A stretch of DNA of 64,000 nucleotides from a methanotrophic endosymbiont of Bathymodiolus puteoserpentis (Logatchev) (GCF_900128525.1 NZ_FQTQ01000206.1:1-64000); one strand, 5' to 3'. Counted from the stretch's first letter, positions 47,109 to 57,451 are shown. The notes: a model not told the origin generated them from the sequence alone. Translations and numbers: made by a program.

Positions 47109-49040
47109 TTGAACGATATGGTTAAGAATGTAATTTTATGGGTAGTCATTGCCGTTGTTTTGATGTCCGTATTTAATAATTTTGGTACGCGAGGAACTCA
47201 GCAGATATCAGTACTTTCCTATTCACAATTTATTGATGCGGTAAAAGCAGGACAAGTACAAGAGGTTATTTTAGACGATCACAATGGCATTAAAGGTAAG
47301 TTACAAGGGGGTAATCAATTTACTTCTTATGCCCCTAACGACCCCCATTTAGTCGATGATTTATTAGCTAATGGTGTGCAAATTAAGGCACGCCCAGCGG
47401 AAAATGAATCTATGCTGATGCAGATCTTTATTTCATGGTTTCCGATGGTATTACTGATTGGTGTCTGGATTTTCTTTATGCGCCAGATGCAAGGTGGCGG
47501 TGGTAAAGGGGGACCAATGGGCTTTGGCAAAAGCAAAGCGCGGTTGCTTGAGGAAGATCAGGTCAAGGTAACTTTTGCTGATGTGGCTGGTTGCGATGAA
47601 GCCAAAGAGGAAGTTGAAGAGATGGTGGATTTTTTAAAAGATCCGGCAAAATACCAAAAGCTAGGTGGTAAAATTCCACGTGGTGCGTTGTTGATTGGTC
47701 CACCAGGAACGGGTAAGACTTTGATAGCTAGAGCAATTGCCGGTGAAGCTAAAGTACCTTTCTTCACTATTTCAGGCTCTGATTTTGTGGAAATGTTTGT
47801 CGGTGTTGGCGCATCTCGTGTGCGTGATATGTTTGAACAAGCAAAACGCCATGCACCGTGCATTATCTTTATTGATGAGATTGATGCGGTGGGTCGTCAG
47901 CGTGGTGCTGGATTAGGTGGTGGTAATGATGAGCGTGAACAAACCTTAAATCAGTTATTAGTTGAAATGGATGGTTTTGAAGGTACAGAAGGTGTGATTG
48001 TTATTGCAGCAACTAACCGACCTGATGTTTTGGATGCGGCTTTATTACGCCCAGGGCGTTTTGATCGACAAGTAACTGTTGGTTTGCCTGATGTTAAAGG
48101 TCGTGAGCGTATTTTAAATGTCCATATGAGCAAAGTGCCAGCGGCTGATGATGTTGAAGTGAAATATATTGCTCAAGGTACACCTGGATTTTCAGGGGCT
48201 GATTTGGCTAATTTAGTTAATGAGGCGGCTTTATATGCAGCACGTATGAATAAACGTTTAGTAAGTATGATTGACCTTGAGAGGGCTAAAGATAAATTAA
48301 TTATGGGTGCTGAAAAACGCTCTATGGTTATGGATGAAAAAGAAAAGAAAATGACCGCTTATCATGAAGCAGGTCATGCTATTGTAGGCAAGATTGTGCC
48401 AGAGCACGATCCTGTTTATAAAGTGAGTATTATGCCGCGTGGTCGTGCTTTAGGTGTCACTATGTTTTTGCCTGAAAAAGATCAGTATAGTGCAAGCAAA
48501 TGTAAATTAGATAGCATGATCTCTAGCTTATATGGTGGCCGTGTTGCAGAAACACAGATTTTTGGTTGGGAACAGGTTTCTACAGGTGCGTCTAATGATA
48601 TTGAACGTGCGACTGAATTAGCTAGGAATATGGTGACTAAATGGGGCTTATCGCAACGTTTAGGGCCTTTAGCCTATAGCGAAGAAGAAGGCGAGGTTTT
48701 TTTAGGGCGCTCAGTAACGCAGCATAAGAGTGTTGCTGATGAAACTTCACACACTATTGATGAAGAAATTCGTTCTATTATTGATAAAAACTATGCGCGA
48801 GCTGAACAGATATTAAAAGATAATGAAGATATCTTGCATGCAATGGCTGATGCTTTAATGAAGTATGAAACGATTGATAAAGAGCAAATTAGTGATTTAA
48901 TGGCGCGCAAACCCGTAAGAGCCCCTAAAGGGTGGGATGATGATCCAACCCCACCTAATAAAAGTGTTAAAATCGATACCTCTGCTGATAAAAAAGGTGG
49001 TACTGATAAGTCTATTGGTAATACAGCAGAGCAAAATTAA
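47109..49040 (+). CDS. ftsH: ATP-dependent zinc metalloprotease FtsH
   Basis: 643 residues. A membrane-bound AAA+ protease for quality control of membrane proteins and short-lived regulators such as LpxC. Two N-terminal membrane helices are near residues 4-22 and 101-121. Walker A is GPPGTGKT, Walker [12 protein letters not shown] and the zinc site HEAGH. The TTG at 47109 gives the widespread MNDMxKN start. An ATG at 47118 is an alternative. folP, which usually follows, is absent. Confidence 0.96.
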   Translation: MNDMVKNVILWVVIAVVLMSVFNNFGTRGTQQISVLSYSQFIDAVKAGQVQEVILDDHNGIKGKLQGGNQFTSYAPNDPHLVDDLLANGVQIKARPAENESMLMQIFISWFPMVLLIGVWIFFMRQMQGGGGKGGPMGFGKSKARLLEEDQVKVTFADVAGCDEAKEEVEEMVDFLKDPAKYQKLGGKIPRGALLIGPPGTGKTLIARAIAGEAKVPFFTISGSDFVEMFVGVGASRVRDMFEQAKRHAPCIIFIDEIDAVGRQRGAGLGGGNDEREQTLNQLLVEMDGFEGTEGVIVIAATNRPDVLDAALLRPGRFDRQVTVGLPDVKGRERILNVHMSKVPAADDVEVKYIAQGTPGFSGADLANLVNEAALYAARMNKRLVSMIDLERAKDKLIMGAEKRSMVMDEKEKKMTAYHEAGHAIVGKIVPEHDPVYKVSIMPRGRALGVTMFLPEKDQYSASKCKLDSMISSLYGGRVAETQIFGWEQVSTGASNDIERATELARNMVTKWGLSQRLGPLAYSEEEGEVFLGRSVTQHKSVADETSHTIDEEIRSIIDKNYARAEQILKDNEDILHAMADALMKYETIDKEQISDLMARKPVRAPKGWDDDPTPPNKSVKIDTSADKKGGTDKSIGNTAEQN

Positions 49041-49164
49041 GCCAAAAATCGGCTGGTACAGTGCTCTTGAAATATAAAAATGCTATAACTGTTTGTAACA
49101 TTACTGGTCTCTGAACTTTATAACTTATTTCGAGACCGCTGTACTAGTATATTAAGCTGGAGGA
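49041..49164 (+). other. Structured ftsH-glmM spacer
   Basis: Nested inverted repeats are visible. GTACAGTG (49056-49063) pairs with CGCTGTAC (49137-49144, one G-U pair), and inside it GGTCTC (49106-49111) pairs with GAGACC (49132-49137). The arms share one base. No protein frame is supported. It stands where folP is usually found. Confidence 0.35.
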
Positions 49165-49193
49165 GGGAGAATTTATATAATTCTCCCTTTTTT
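49165..49193 (+). terminator. Rho-independent terminator before glmM
   Basis: GGGAGAATT (49165-49173) pairs perfectly with AATTCTCCC (49179-49187) around TATAT, followed by six T residues. It separates ftsH from glmM, so glmM must have its own promoter or depend on readthrough. Confidence 0.9.
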
Positions 49194-49218
49194 GTGAGAT
49201 GAAAAAGGAAATAAAGCA

Positions 49219-50559
49219 ATGACAAAAAAATACTTTGGAACAGATGGTATACGCGGTACGGTAGGCGAATATCCTATTACGCCCGATTTTTTTCTCAAAC
49301 TTGGCTGGGCGGCTGGAAGAGTCTTTGCTCGTGAAGGTCAGGGTTTTGTTTTAGTGGGTAAAGATACGCGTATTTCTGGTTATATGTTTGAATCGGCTTT
49401 AGAGGCAGGTCTTGCGGCGGCGGGGGTAAATACACGTTTATTAGGGCCAATGCCTACGCCAGGAATTGCTTATTTAACTCGTACTCTACGAGCCCAGGCT
49501 GGGATTGTTATTAGTGCATCACATAATCCTTATTACGATAACGGTATTAAGTTTTTCTCTACTGAAGGAACTAAATTACCTGATGAACTAGAGCATAAGA
49601 TTGAATATTATCTTGACCAGTCAATGACTACAGTTGAATCGGCACAGCTAGGTAAAGCTCAGCGCATTAGCGATGCTGCGGGGCGTTATATCGAATTCTG
49701 TAAGGCGAGCATTCCGGCAAGTATTGATTTTAGTGGGTTACGTATTGTTGTTGATTGCGCTAATGGAGCTACTTACCATATTGCTCCACATGTATTCAGA
49801 GAGGTCGGTGCGGAAGTTATTGAAATCGCCACTGAACCTGATGGTTTAAATATTAATGAAAAATGTGGTGCAACCAAGACTGATTTATTAAAAAATGCAG
49901 TCATTAATTATCGTGCTGATTTGGGAATTGCCTTAGATGGCGATGGTGATCGCCTTATTATGGTTGATGATACAGGTGAAGAAGTTGATGGTGATGAGTT
50001 AATTTTTATTATTGCTAAAGCACGTAAAGTAGCCGGAAAATTACAGGGGCCTGTGGTCGGTACTCAAATGACTAATTTGGGTATGGAACATGCATTAAAA
50101 AAACTTAAAATTGATTTATTGCGCGCTAATGTAGGTGATCGCTATGTAATGGAGTTAATGCAGCAGCATGGTAGTCTCTTGGGTGGCGAAGGTTCTGGGC
50201 ATATTATTTGTTTGGATAGAACCACGACAGGTGATGGTGTCGTTGCTGCATTGCAGGTATTGGCAGAAGTGCATAGAACGGGTAAAAGTTTATACGCATT
50301 AAAATCTGAAATGAGTAAGTATCCACAAGTTTTAGTGAATGTAAAAGTGACCCAAAAGGTAGATCCAAATAGTAACGAAGTCATTCAAAAAGCAGTAAAA
50401 GTTGTTGAGAAAGAGCTAGGTGATAGTGGTCGAGTATTGCTCCGTGCATCAGGAACGGAGCCTTTAATTCGAGTGATGATTGAAGGGGTTAATGAAGATA
50501 TAGTAAGAAAACATGCACATGAATTAGCTGATGTGGTTAAGAATGCAATCACTGCTTGA
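49219..50559 (+). CDS. glmM: Phosphoglucosamine mutase
   Basis: 446 residues. Converts glucosamine-6-phosphate to glucosamine-1-phosphate for UDP-GlcNAc synthesis, which also feeds the wecB and tviB steps of the EPS locus. [15 protein letters not shown] at the start, [19 protein letters not shown] with the phosphorylated Ser, [13 protein letters not shown] for the metal and [12 protein letters not shown] at the sugar-phosphate loop are all present. Length is normal. Confidence 0.97.
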   Translation: MTKKYFGTDGIRGTVGEYPITPDFFLKLGWAAGRVFAREGQGFVLVGKDTRISGYMFESALEAGLAAAGVNTRLLGPMPTPGIAYLTRTLRAQAGIVISASHNPYYDNGIKFFSTEGTKLPDELEHKIEYYLDQSMTTVESAQLGKAQRISDAAGRYIEFCKASIPASIDFSGLRIVVDCANGATYHIAPHVFREVGAEVIEIATEPDGLNINEKCGATKTDLLKNAVINYRADLGIALDGDGDRLIMVDDTGEEVDGDELIFIIAKARKVAGKLQGPVVGTQMTNLGMEHALKKLKIDLLRANVGDRYVMELMQQHGSLLGGEGSGHIICLDRTTTGDGVVAALQVLAEVHRTGKSLYALKSEMSKYPQVLVNVKVTQKVDPNSNEVIQKAVKVVEKELGDSGRVLLRASGTEPLIRVMIEGVNEDIVRKHAHELADVVKNAITA

Positions 50560-50611
50560 AATGAAGGGGTATAATCGCTTATTATATGTCGTTTAAATTC
50601 TGGGGATTGTG

Positions 50612-51364
50612 ATGCGTCGAGGATTAGTCATCGGTAACTGGAAGATGAATATTAATTGGCACAGTGCTATTGCGCTCGTTGATGGAATTGTTGCTGATAT
50701 GCCGGCTGTGAATGCTGATTTGGTTGTTTGTCCACCATACCTATACATTCCAGAAGTCAGTGCGCGTATTACTGATACGCGACTAATATGTGGCTCGCAG
50801 AATATTGCAGCGCATGCTGAAGGAGCTTATACTGGCGAGATTTCAGGTTCCATGTTGCGTGAGTTTGATTGTAAATATGCTATTGTAGGGCACTCGGAGC
50901 ATAGAAAATACTATGCCGATGATAATGTCGTGGTTGCAAAAAGGTATAGACAAGCTATTGCTTCAGGCATTGTTCCTATTTTAAGTACCGGAGACTCTCT
51001 AGCTCAGAGAAAACAGGGGACTACTTTTGAAGTCGTTGCTAAGCAGATTGAGGACGTCATTGATATTGCTGGCATTGATAGTTTTCATCATGCGGTCATT
51101 TCCTACGAACCCTTATGGGCGATTGGGACAGGAAGAACAGCGACAGGCGAGCAAGCACAGGAAGTATTGGAGTTTATACGTCGACTGATTGACAGTAAAA
51201 GTCCTGAAATTGCTGAAAAAATTCAGATATTATATGGCGGTAGCGTAAAGCCTGAAAATGCAAAAAATTTATTAGCTATGCCCGATATTGATGGCGTATT
51301 GGTTGGTGGAGCTTCGTTAGATACGGACTCTTTTTTAAAGATTTACTCTTCATTTCAAAATTAA
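50612..51364 (+). CDS. tpiA: Triose-phosphate isomerase
   Basis: 250 residues from ATG 50612 (a GTG three bases earlier is possible). It interconverts dihydroxyacetone phosphate and glyceraldehyde-3-phosphate. GNWKMN supplies the catalytic Lys, AIVGHSEHRKYY the His and ISYEPLWAIGTG the Glu and loop 6. LYGGSVKPENA is the phosphate-binding motif. secG starts two bases after its stop. Confidence 0.97.
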   Translation: MRRGLVIGNWKMNINWHSAIALVDGIVADMPAVNADLVVCPPYLYIPEVSARITDTRLICGSQNIAAHAEGAYTGEISGSMLREFDCKYAIVGHSEHRKYYADDNVVVAKRYRQAIASGIVPILSTGDSLAQRKQGTTFEVVAKQIEDVIDIAGIDSFHHAVISYEPLWAIGTGRTATGEQAQEVLEFIRRLIDSKSPEIAEKIQILYGGSVKPENAKNLLAMPDIDGVLVGGASLDTDSFLKIYSSFQN

Positions 51365-51366
51365 AA

Positions 51367-51750
51367 ATGTATCAAATTATTATAATCGGTCATATGGTAG
51401 TAGGTTTAGCAGTTATTGGGCTAGTATTAATACAGCATGGAAAGGGCGCAGATGCAGGCGCTGCATTCGGTAGTGGCTCCTCGGGTACAGTTTTTGGTGC
51501 GCAAGGTTCAGCGTCTTTCTTATCTAGAACGACTGGAGTTTTGGCGACTGTTTTTTTCTCGACTAGCTTAGCTTTAGCTGTTCTAAGTGGTAATACAGGT
51601 AACGATGCAGATATTATGGATACACCTGTTATTGACCCAATAGCCGCAGAAGTGCCAATGATTGAAAGTGAGCAGCAAGTAGTTAATGAACCAGCTCTTA
51701 CAGAAGATGAGCTACCCGTTATTGTAGATGAGCCTATTATACCTAAGTAA
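51367..51750 (+). CDS. secG: Protein-export membrane protein SecG
   Basis: 127 residues. Two membrane helices (about residues 3-20 and 53-72) flank the conserved LVLIQHGKGADAGAAFG and SGTVFGAQGSASFLSR stretch. An acidic C-terminal extension follows (ESEQQVVNEPALTEDELP), common in gammaproteobacterial SecG. It is part of the SecYEG translocon. tpiA-secG-tRNA-Leu is a conserved order. Confidence 0.95.
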   Translation: MYQIIIIGHMVVGLAVIGLVLIQHGKGADAGAAFGSGSSGTVFGAQGSASFLSRTTGVLATVFFSTSLALAVLSGNTGNDADIMDTPVIDPIAAEVPMIESEQQVVNEPALTEDELPVIVDEPIIPK

Positions 51751-51816
51751 TAAATTAGCCAATGTGCTTGTATTGGTAGACGGGCTGTATTGAGCAGTTT
51801 CGTTAAGGTTAAAAAT

Positions 51817-51902
51817 GCGAATGTGGTGGAACGGTAGACACGTCAGCTTGAGGGGCTGGTGCTAGCAATGGCGTGGGGGTTCAAATCCCCCCATTCGCAC
51901 CA
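51817..51902 (+). tRNA. tRNA-Leu (GAG anticodon)
   Basis: An 86-base class-II tRNA. The acceptor arm GCGAATG pairs with CATTCGC, followed by A and an encoded CCA. The D-arm region is GGTGGAACGGTAGACAC. The anticodon stem CAGC/GCTG encloses TTGAGGG, placing GAG at the anticodon. A long variable arm (TGCTAGCAATGGCG) is leucine-like, and the T-arm contains GGTTCAAATCC. Its place after secG is standard. Confidence 0.95.
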
Positions 51903-52261
51903 TTTTTAAAGGATTTATAACGATAGAAGGCATAATTGATATGCTTGATCAGTTTGTTTATACCTGTATTCAGGCTAGTACAATAGATAAATGATCGTAT
52001 AAGTTTGCGAAAGTATATAGAGCCCATGCCAAATAAGGTATTGGGCTTTTTTTATGTCTGTTATTCTTATAAGTAAATATTTATAAATAAGATTATGAGG
52101 TAGGTATACTTTGTTTAAACCAACATTTTTTGTGATAATTTTTACTATTTTGTAAACTTTATAAGAGCTAAAAACTTGTTGGAATAATATGATTTATGTT
52201 TGAAATAAGTTAGCTGTTACAATCGAAGCCTGCTTTTTTATAGCTAAAAGGTTATCGAATT
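51903..52261. other. Spacer after tRNA-Leu
   Basis: No gene is supported. It holds the terminator at 52022-52053 and an AT-rich stretch that should include the promoter of the gene at 52262. The nuo or rimP-nusA genes that often follow this tRNA are not here. Confidence 0.4.
52022..52053 (+). terminator. Rho-independent terminator after tRNA-Leu
   Basis: GCCCATGCC (52022-52030) pairs imperfectly with GGTATTGGGC (52037-52046) around AAATAA and is followed by seven T residues. It probably ends the tpiA-secG-tRNA transcript. Confidence 0.8.
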
Positions 52262-53809
52262 ATGACGGTTCAACTAATAAGATCACTCCAAAATCCTGTA
52301 CTGTATCCACATCCTGTCGATAGTTTTAAGCTGATTGAAACACATATTTCTTGGGTGCTTTTAACTGGCTCTTACGCCTATAAAATTAAAAAACCTCTAA
52401 ACTTAGGTTTTCTGGATTTTTCCTCTCTTGCTAAACGTGAGTATTATTGCCAAGAAGAATTACGTTTAAATTCACGTTTGGCTCCTGAAATATACCTAGA
52501 AGTCATTGCTATTTCTGGGAATAAAGAACAACCTGAGCTTAATGGGCTGGGTAAAGTATTTGAATATGCGGTTAAAATGCGACAATTTTCACCAGAAAAT
52601 ACCTTTGATAATTTATTATTGAATGGTTTTTTAAGTAGTGTGTATATAAAACAAACGGCGATGATTATTGCTGATTTTCACGGGCAAGTACCCTCGGCTA
52701 GTGCTAATACCTTATTTGGAGATTCTGCTAGTATTTTAGTGCCGGTTCAAGAGAATTTTAGTCAAATTAAGCAGCTAGGTGATTTGGTACAGTCGAGTAT
52801 TCTCGAATCATTAAATACTTGGTGTGCACAGCAGCACGCTGAACTTATGCCTATTTTTACGCAGCGTAAACAAAAAGGGTTTATTCGCGAATGTCATGGC
52901 GATTTACATTTGGGCAATCTCACTTTAATTGATAATCGAGTCGTGCCTTTCGATGGCATTGAGTTTAACCCTACTTTATATTGGATTGATGTTGTCAGTG
53001 AAGTGGCTTTTCTGGTGATGGATTTGCAGAGTAAACAGCGACATGATCTCGCCTATCAGTTTCTTAACGTTTATTTACAGAAAACGGGCGATTATTCAGG
53101 ACTTAAATTATTACGTTTTTATTTGGTTTATCGAGCGATGGTTCGCGCTAAAGTCGAGGCGATTCGTGCGCATCAGGACGCGTCAGAGGAAGAACAGAAA
53201 CAAGCCCTTAGTCGTTACCATAACTACCTACGATTAGCGCAGCGCTACACTCAGCCTACATTACAGCTGCTTGTTATTATGCAGGGTGTCTCGGGTTCAG
53301 GAAAAAGCTGGCTAGCTGAGCAAATAATTAATCATTACCAAATAATAAACTTACGTTCTGATGTCGAACGTAAGCGTGTACAGGTATGTGCTGAAAAAGC
53401 TAATGAGCAATATAGTGCTGAAAATCGCAATATAATTTACCAGCATTTATTAGGTCTTGCCAAAGATATTTTGCTGGAAAATTATAGTGTATTGATCGAT
53501 GCTACGTTTTTAGAGCAGCAGCAGCGGGCACTTTTTTTGCAGTTATCTAGGCAGTGCGGAGTGCCATTTATTATTATCCATACCGAGGCTGACCAGGCTA
53601 CTTTGCTTGAGCGTATTCAGAGTCGCAGTAAACAAACTGATAATGTCTCTGATGCTACGCCAGCTGTTTTAGAAAATCAACAAAATAGCCAGCAGGCATT
53701 AAGTGATGATGAATTGAAATATAGTATTTCAGTGGATACCGCTAGTTCTGATGATTTAGAGAGCTTGTGGGGGTTTATTAATTCTGTGTGGAAGAAGAGG
53801 GTGAAGTAA
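52262..53809 (+). CDS. Bifunctional aminoglycoside phosphotransferase-like / P-loop ATP-binding protein
   Basis: 515 residues with two parts. The N-terminal half (about 1-330) is an APH-like kinase fold: LTGSYAYKIKKPLNLGFLDFSS and the catalytic loop ECHGDLHLGNL with VPFDGIEFNP. The C-terminal half is a small P-loop kinase: MQGVSGSGKSWLA (Walker A, about residue 340) and LRSDVERKR. Proteins of this architecture are widespread and uncharacterised. The name does not imply antibiotic resistance. It converges on the DUF2058 gene. Confidence 0.85.
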   Translation: MTVQLIRSLQNPVLYPHPVDSFKLIETHISWVLLTGSYAYKIKKPLNLGFLDFSSLAKREYYCQEELRLNSRLAPEIYLEVIAISGNKEQPELNGLGKVFEYAVKMRQFSPENTFDNLLLNGFLSSVYIKQTAMIIADFHGQVPSASANTLFGDSASILVPVQENFSQIKQLGDLVQSSILESLNTWCAQQHAELMPIFTQRKQKGFIRECHGDLHLGNLTLIDNRVVPFDGIEFNPTLYWIDVVSEVAFLVMDLQSKQRHDLAYQFLNVYLQKTGDYSGLKLLRFYLVYRAMVRAKVEAIRAHQDASEEEQKQALSRYHNYLRLAQRYTQPTLQLLVIMQGVSGSGKSWLAEQIINHYQIINLRSDVERKRVQVCAEKANEQYSAENRNIIYQHLLGLAKDILLENYSVLIDATFLEQQQRALFLQLSRQCGVPFIIIHTEADQATLLERIQSRSKQTDNVSDATPAVLENQQNSQQALSDDELKYSISVDTASSDDLESLWGFINSVWKKRVK

Positions 53810-53833
53810 GTTTTAAAAAACGTTACTTGTAGG

Positions 53834-53876
53834 TTAGGTTAGATTTTTTTTGCGGAGCAATAAAAATCTAACCTAA
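53834..53876. repeat. Perfect 15-bp hairpin between convergent genes
   Basis: TTAGGTTAGATTTTT (53834-53848) pairs perfectly with AAAAATCTAACCTAA (53862-53876). It lies 24 bases after the upstream stop and can serve as a terminator. The motif TTAGGTTAGAT resembles the arms of the adjacent REP-like copy B. Confidence 0.65.
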
Positions 53877-53900
53877 CACATAGTTAGCTGTGCGTAAAAT

Positions 53901-53945
53901 GTTGGGTTACGTTATCTGCGCTTCGCTAGATAATCTAACCCAACC
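53901..53945. repeat. REP-like palindrome, copy B
   Basis: GTTGGGTTACGTTATC and its partner GATAATCTAACCCAAC enclose TGCGCTTCGCTA. The core is shared with copy A at 27286, 26 kb away. Both lie in spacers. Confidence 0.65.
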
Positions 53946-53961
53946 TATAAAACTATAGTCT

Positions 53962-54513
53962 TTACCACATCAAATCATCAGGAATTTGGAAGTCGGCGTA
54001 AGGGTCATCATTCGTGCTAGTTTCTTCTTGAATCTTATCATTCATTACCAATACATAACTATCATCACGCTGTTTAATTTTTTCGGCAACGATAGCAGGG
54101 ACAAGTTCGTAAGTTGAGTCATACTTTACAATGGCTAATTTTCCGTTGCTGATATGTTTGAGTGTCTGTTCACTGACATAAATCTTTTTGACGATATTAT
54201 TGTCTGAGAAATTATAAGCTACTCCATCATCACCTTTAGCTTTTGCCTGTGCATTTTCTTTGATCAGCTGTTTGATCTGAGCGAGAATTGCTTTCTCTTC
54301 TGCTAGCGCTTGTTTTTGTTGGTTTAATTCACGATCTTTCGCTTGCTTTTCAGTGCGGGCTTGTTGTGCAAGTAAGGTTGCCTCATCGGTTTGTGTGGTT
54401 TTACTGTTGCGTTGTTGCTTGGTTTGTTTATACTTTCCTTTTTTTACTTGATTCGCTTTGCTTTTATCAATAAGACCTGAGTTTAACAGTTGGTCTTGTA
54501 ATGAAATTGCCAT
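53962..54513 (-). CDS. DUF2058 family protein (YaiL-like)
   Basis: 183 residues. The N-terminus SLQDQLLNSGLIDKSKANQVKK is highly typical of the family. A lysine- and glutamine-rich coiled-coil region follows (about 20-95). The C-terminal domain is FSDNNIVKKIYVSEQTLKHI. Members are described as nucleoprotein or polynucleotide-associated, without firm function. It is divergent from lpxB with 90 bases between the starts. Confidence 0.9.
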   Translation of the reverse strand: MAISLQDQLLNSGLIDKSKANQVKKGKYKQTKQQRNSKTTQTDEATLLAQQARTEKQAKDRELNQQKQALAEEKAILAQIKQLIKENAQAKAKGDDGVAYNFSDNNIVKKIYVSEQTLKHISNGKLAIVKYDSTYELVPAIVAEKIKQRDDSYVLVMNDKIQEETSTNDDPYADFQIPDDLMW

Positions 54514-54603
54514 ACTTAATGCCTTTTGCTGTTTGATAGAGAATTTGAGTAAATTATAGTGTAATCGCTTATATTTTTAAATAGTATCGGAGTTGTAGCA
54601 TCT

Positions 54604-55758
54604 ATGAGTCATTTGTCCAAGAAAATCATGTTGGTGTCTGGTGAATCCTCTGGCGACCAACATGCAGCAAATTTATTTCTTGAACTAAGAAAGCGCAACC
54701 CTGAAATTCAAGGTATCGGTATGGGCGGAAAGAAGATGGCCGCGGCGGGTATTGATATACATTATGATTCGTCCACTTTGGGTGTTATTGGTGTTATTGA
54801 GGTGATTAAGCGCTATGCTGAAATCAACCGTGCTTTAAAAGCTATGCAGCAGTTATTATTGGAACAACGGCCTGATTTATTAGTTTGTGTTGATTATAAA
54901 GAGTTTAATTTTAAACTAGCGACTTTTGCCAAGAAAAATGGCATTAAAGTACTGTTTTACGTTAGTCCGCAAATTTGGGCATGGCGGCCAGGGCGGGTAG
55001 TTAAATACGGAAAAGTGATTGATATGATGGCCGTTATTTTTCCTTTTGAAGTGCCTTTCTATGAAAAAGAAAATGTGCCAGTACGTTATGTCGGACATCC
55101 TTCTGTCGATAAAGTGCATGCTAAACGTAGCAAAGAAGCAGATTTTCAAGAATTTGGTTTAGCCACAGGCCAACCTGTAATAGGTATTTTGCCCGGTAGT
55201 CGTACTGATGAAATCAATCGTATGTTACCGATTATGTTGCAAGCAGCTGAGGAAATACAAAAATCGATACCGGATGTGCAGTTTGTGCTACCTCAAGCGG
55301 ATTCAGTCAGTAATGAATTATTACAATCATCCTTTCAACACTCCAGTGTGCAAGTGAAAACCATTAAAAATCAGTTCTATGATGCGGTACAGTGCTGCGA
55401 TGCTGTAATGACAGTATCAGGGACGGCAACATTAGAGATTGCGCTATTAACAGTGCCGATGTTAGTTGCTTATAAGTTGTCTACGATTACTTATTTATTA
55501 GCTAAAATTTTAGTGGATACTGAGTTTATTGGCCTGCCTAATATTGTTGCAGGTAAGTCTGTTGTACAGGAATTTATTCAGCATGAAGCAACGCCACAAA
55601 ATTTAGCAGCAGAAATTTTACATATTTTGCGTAATAAAGACTATGCGGAGTCTATACGGGAAGGGTTAAGAGCTGTGCAAATTGAAATAGGCGAGGGTGG
55701 TGGTTCGGAGAATATGGCTAAATTAGCATTGGAGATGTTACAAGGAAAGACATGTTAA
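54604..55758 (+). CDS. lpxB: Lipid-A-disaccharide synthase
   Basis: 384 residues, full length. Joins UDP-diacylglucosamine and lipid X to form the lipid A disaccharide. VSGESSGDQHAANL at the N-terminus, VCVDYKEFNFKLA, YVSPQIWAWRPGR, YVGHPSVD and GILPGSRTDEI are all family motifs, and MTVSGTATLEIALLTVPM lies in the C-terminal half. The rest of the lpx cluster is not in the window. Confidence 0.96.
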   Translation: MSHLSKKIMLVSGESSGDQHAANLFLELRKRNPEIQGIGMGGKKMAAAGIDIHYDSSTLGVIGVIEVIKRYAEINRALKAMQQLLLEQRPDLLVCVDYKEFNFKLATFAKKNGIKVLFYVSPQIWAWRPGRVVKYGKVIDMMAVIFPFEVPFYEKENVPVRYVGHPSVDKVHAKRSKEADFQEFGLATGQPVIGILPGSRTDEINRMLPIMLQAAEEIQKSIPDVQFVLPQADSVSNELLQSSFQHSSVQVKTIKNQFYDAVQCCDAVMTVSGTATLEIALLTVPMLVAYKLSTITYLLAKILVDTEFIGLPNIVAGKSVVQEFIQHEATPQNLAAEILHILRNKDYAESIREGLRAVQIEIGEGGGSENMAKLALEMLQGKTC

Positions 55759-55919
55759 AAAATAGTGCTTTGAAATAGTGTGCGTAATGCACTAGCTATC
55801 AAGTTAAAATGTGGCTAAATTTTATATTTATCATAAATTTCAAGTTATAAACCGTTCTATGTGCTGGTAGGTAATTGAAGGCTCGTAGAGTATTTACTGT
55901 ATGTTAGAGCGATTCTGAT

Positions 55920-56462
55920 ATGACAAACATTCAAAAAAGGTTTAATGATAGTGTCGCTGAAAAAGCAGATTGGCAAATGCTAAATACAGCGACTGCCAGC
56001 TTTAATACTAGAAAGCTGGTTATTGATAATAATGACCGCATTAAATATAAAATGACGTGGTTTTTTCGTGGATTTCTTGGTCTTTTCATTATAGTCGGTT
56101 TAAGCGGATTATTTGAACATAAAGCTTTTGTGCTTTTTATTTTTCTTGGGCTTGTAGGGTTTTGTTTTAGTTCATTTCCTATTGTGTTTGACAAAAAAAG
56201 AAACCTTTTTTTTAGAGGAAGATCCTCTGAGTTATTTATGGATTATGTCGAAATAAACCTTTCGGAAATCTATGCATTACAGCTTATTGGAGAATGGGTT
56301 AGTGGGAGTGATGGTGGCGCGTATAATAATTACCAGATTAACCTAATAAATAAGGAATCAAAGCGCCTACATGTCGCTTGTTATGCAAGCAACAAAAAAG
56401 CCAAAGAGGATGCGTTAATATTGAAAAATTTTTTAGGGGTTAAGCTATGGGACTTAACCTGA
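55920..56462 (+). CDS. Hypothetical membrane protein
   Basis: 180 residues that I do not recognise. A charged N-terminal 45 residues precede two closely spaced membrane helices (about 51-67 and 69-88, FLGLFIIVGLSGLF and FVLFIFLGLVGFCF). A cytoplasmic C-terminal domain with a PH-like feel follows (FDKKRNLFFRGR, YQINLINKESKRLHV). It stands alone between lpxB and a convergent BI-1 gene. Confidence 0.65.
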   Translation: MTNIQKRFNDSVAEKADWQMLNTATASFNTRKLVIDNNDRIKYKMTWFFRGFLGLFIIVGLSGLFEHKAFVLFIFLGLVGFCFSSFPIVFDKKRNLFFRGRSSELFMDYVEINLSEIYALQLIGEWVSGSDGGAYNNYQINLINKESKRLHVACYASNKKAKEDALILKNFLGVKLWDLT

Positions 56463-56542
56463 GTTACTTATAATTACCTCAGAAAAACAATACTTTATCC
56501 GTAACACAAGGCTGTTATTTAAAGTACTTCAACCTGAGGCAT

Positions 56543-56569
56543 AAAAAAGCCCAGCAGAACTGGGCTTTT
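56543..56569 (-). terminator. Terminator of the BI-1 gene, possibly bidirectional
   Basis: GCCCAG (56549-56554) pairs with CTGGGC (56560-56565). On the minus strand the stem is followed by TTTTTT and on the plus strand by TTTT. It sits between convergent genes and can serve both. Confidence 0.85.
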
Positions 56570-56589
56570 CACCGTAGCTTGATGATTAA

Positions 56590-57258
56590 TTAATCATTAC
56601 CACCAAAGACACCTAATAACTGTAATAAGCTTAGGAATAAGTTGTAGATAGAAACATATAAAGAAATTGTTGCTAAGATATAGTTCGTTTCGCCACCATG
56701 AATGATTTCGCTAGTTTGGTATAAGATCAAGCCTGACATTAACAAAATGAACATAGCAGAAACAGCTAATGACATTGCTGGAATAGCAAAAACCATGGCG
56801 CCGATACCTGCTAGAAATGCCACTAAAATACCGACCATTAAGAAGCCGCCTAAAAAGCTAAAATCTTTACGAGTCGTTAAAGCATAAGCAGATAAACCGA
56901 TAAAAATAACGCCTGTACCGCCTAATGCGGTCATCACTAGCTCAGAGCCGTTACTGAAATTAGTTAAGTACATGCTAATGATTGGGCCTAAAGTTAAGCC
57001 CATAAAGCCTGTTAGTGCGAAAATAAACACCAATCCTAAGGCGCTGTTGCTAAATTTCGTGGTGGCAAACAGTAGCCCGAAATAACCAACCATCGTTACA
57101 ATTAGTCCTAAAGGCGGCATATTGAACATCATGGCTAAGCCTGCTGTTAATGCACTGAATAGCAGTGTCATTGAAAGCAGCATGTAAGTGTTTCTTAAAA
57201 CTTTATTAGTTGCCAGTGTACTTTCACTGGCTGGTGTAGCTGCAATATTTAATTTCAT
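56590..57258 (-). CDS. Bax inhibitor-1/YccA family membrane protein
   Basis: 222 residues with seven predicted membrane helices. The N-terminal polar part STLATNKVLRNTYMLLSMTL is typical of the YccA/YbhL group. GLVFIFALTGFMGLTLGPI and the C-terminal acidic pair region (LYQTSEIIHGGETNYILATISLYVSIYNLFL, split here as the family C-terminus) fit. E. coli YccA modulates FtsH, which is also encoded in this window, but a link is only inference. Confidence 0.93.
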   Translation of the reverse strand: MKLNIAATPASESTLATNKVLRNTYMLLSMTLLFSALTAGLAMMFNMPPLGLIVTMVGYFGLLFATTKFSNSALGLVFIFALTGFMGLTLGPIISMYLTNFSNGSELVMTALGGTGVIFIGLSAYALTTRKDFSFLGGFLMVGILVAFLAGIGAMVFAIPAMSLAVSAMFILLMSGLILYQTSEIIHGGETNYILATISLYVSIYNLFLSLLQLLGVFGGND

Positions 57259-57451
57259 TATGGGTAACCTTTATTAATGAATGAAGAACAAGCTTAATCT
57301 TACAAGACTTTTGCTCGATAAGAAAATACTTTCAATTACCTTATGTGGGTAATTATTCCCTATTTCAAGGAAATGCACTTAATTTCTTTTTGTTATAGAC
57401 TAAATTAGGGATAATAGCCGTTAGTGTTTACTGATTTTTATGGAGATTTTT

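Noticed and set aside
52262-53809. Aminoglycoside resistance gene
   Set aside because: The kinase-like domain belongs to a widespread fused family with a P-loop domain; nothing indicates drug modification.
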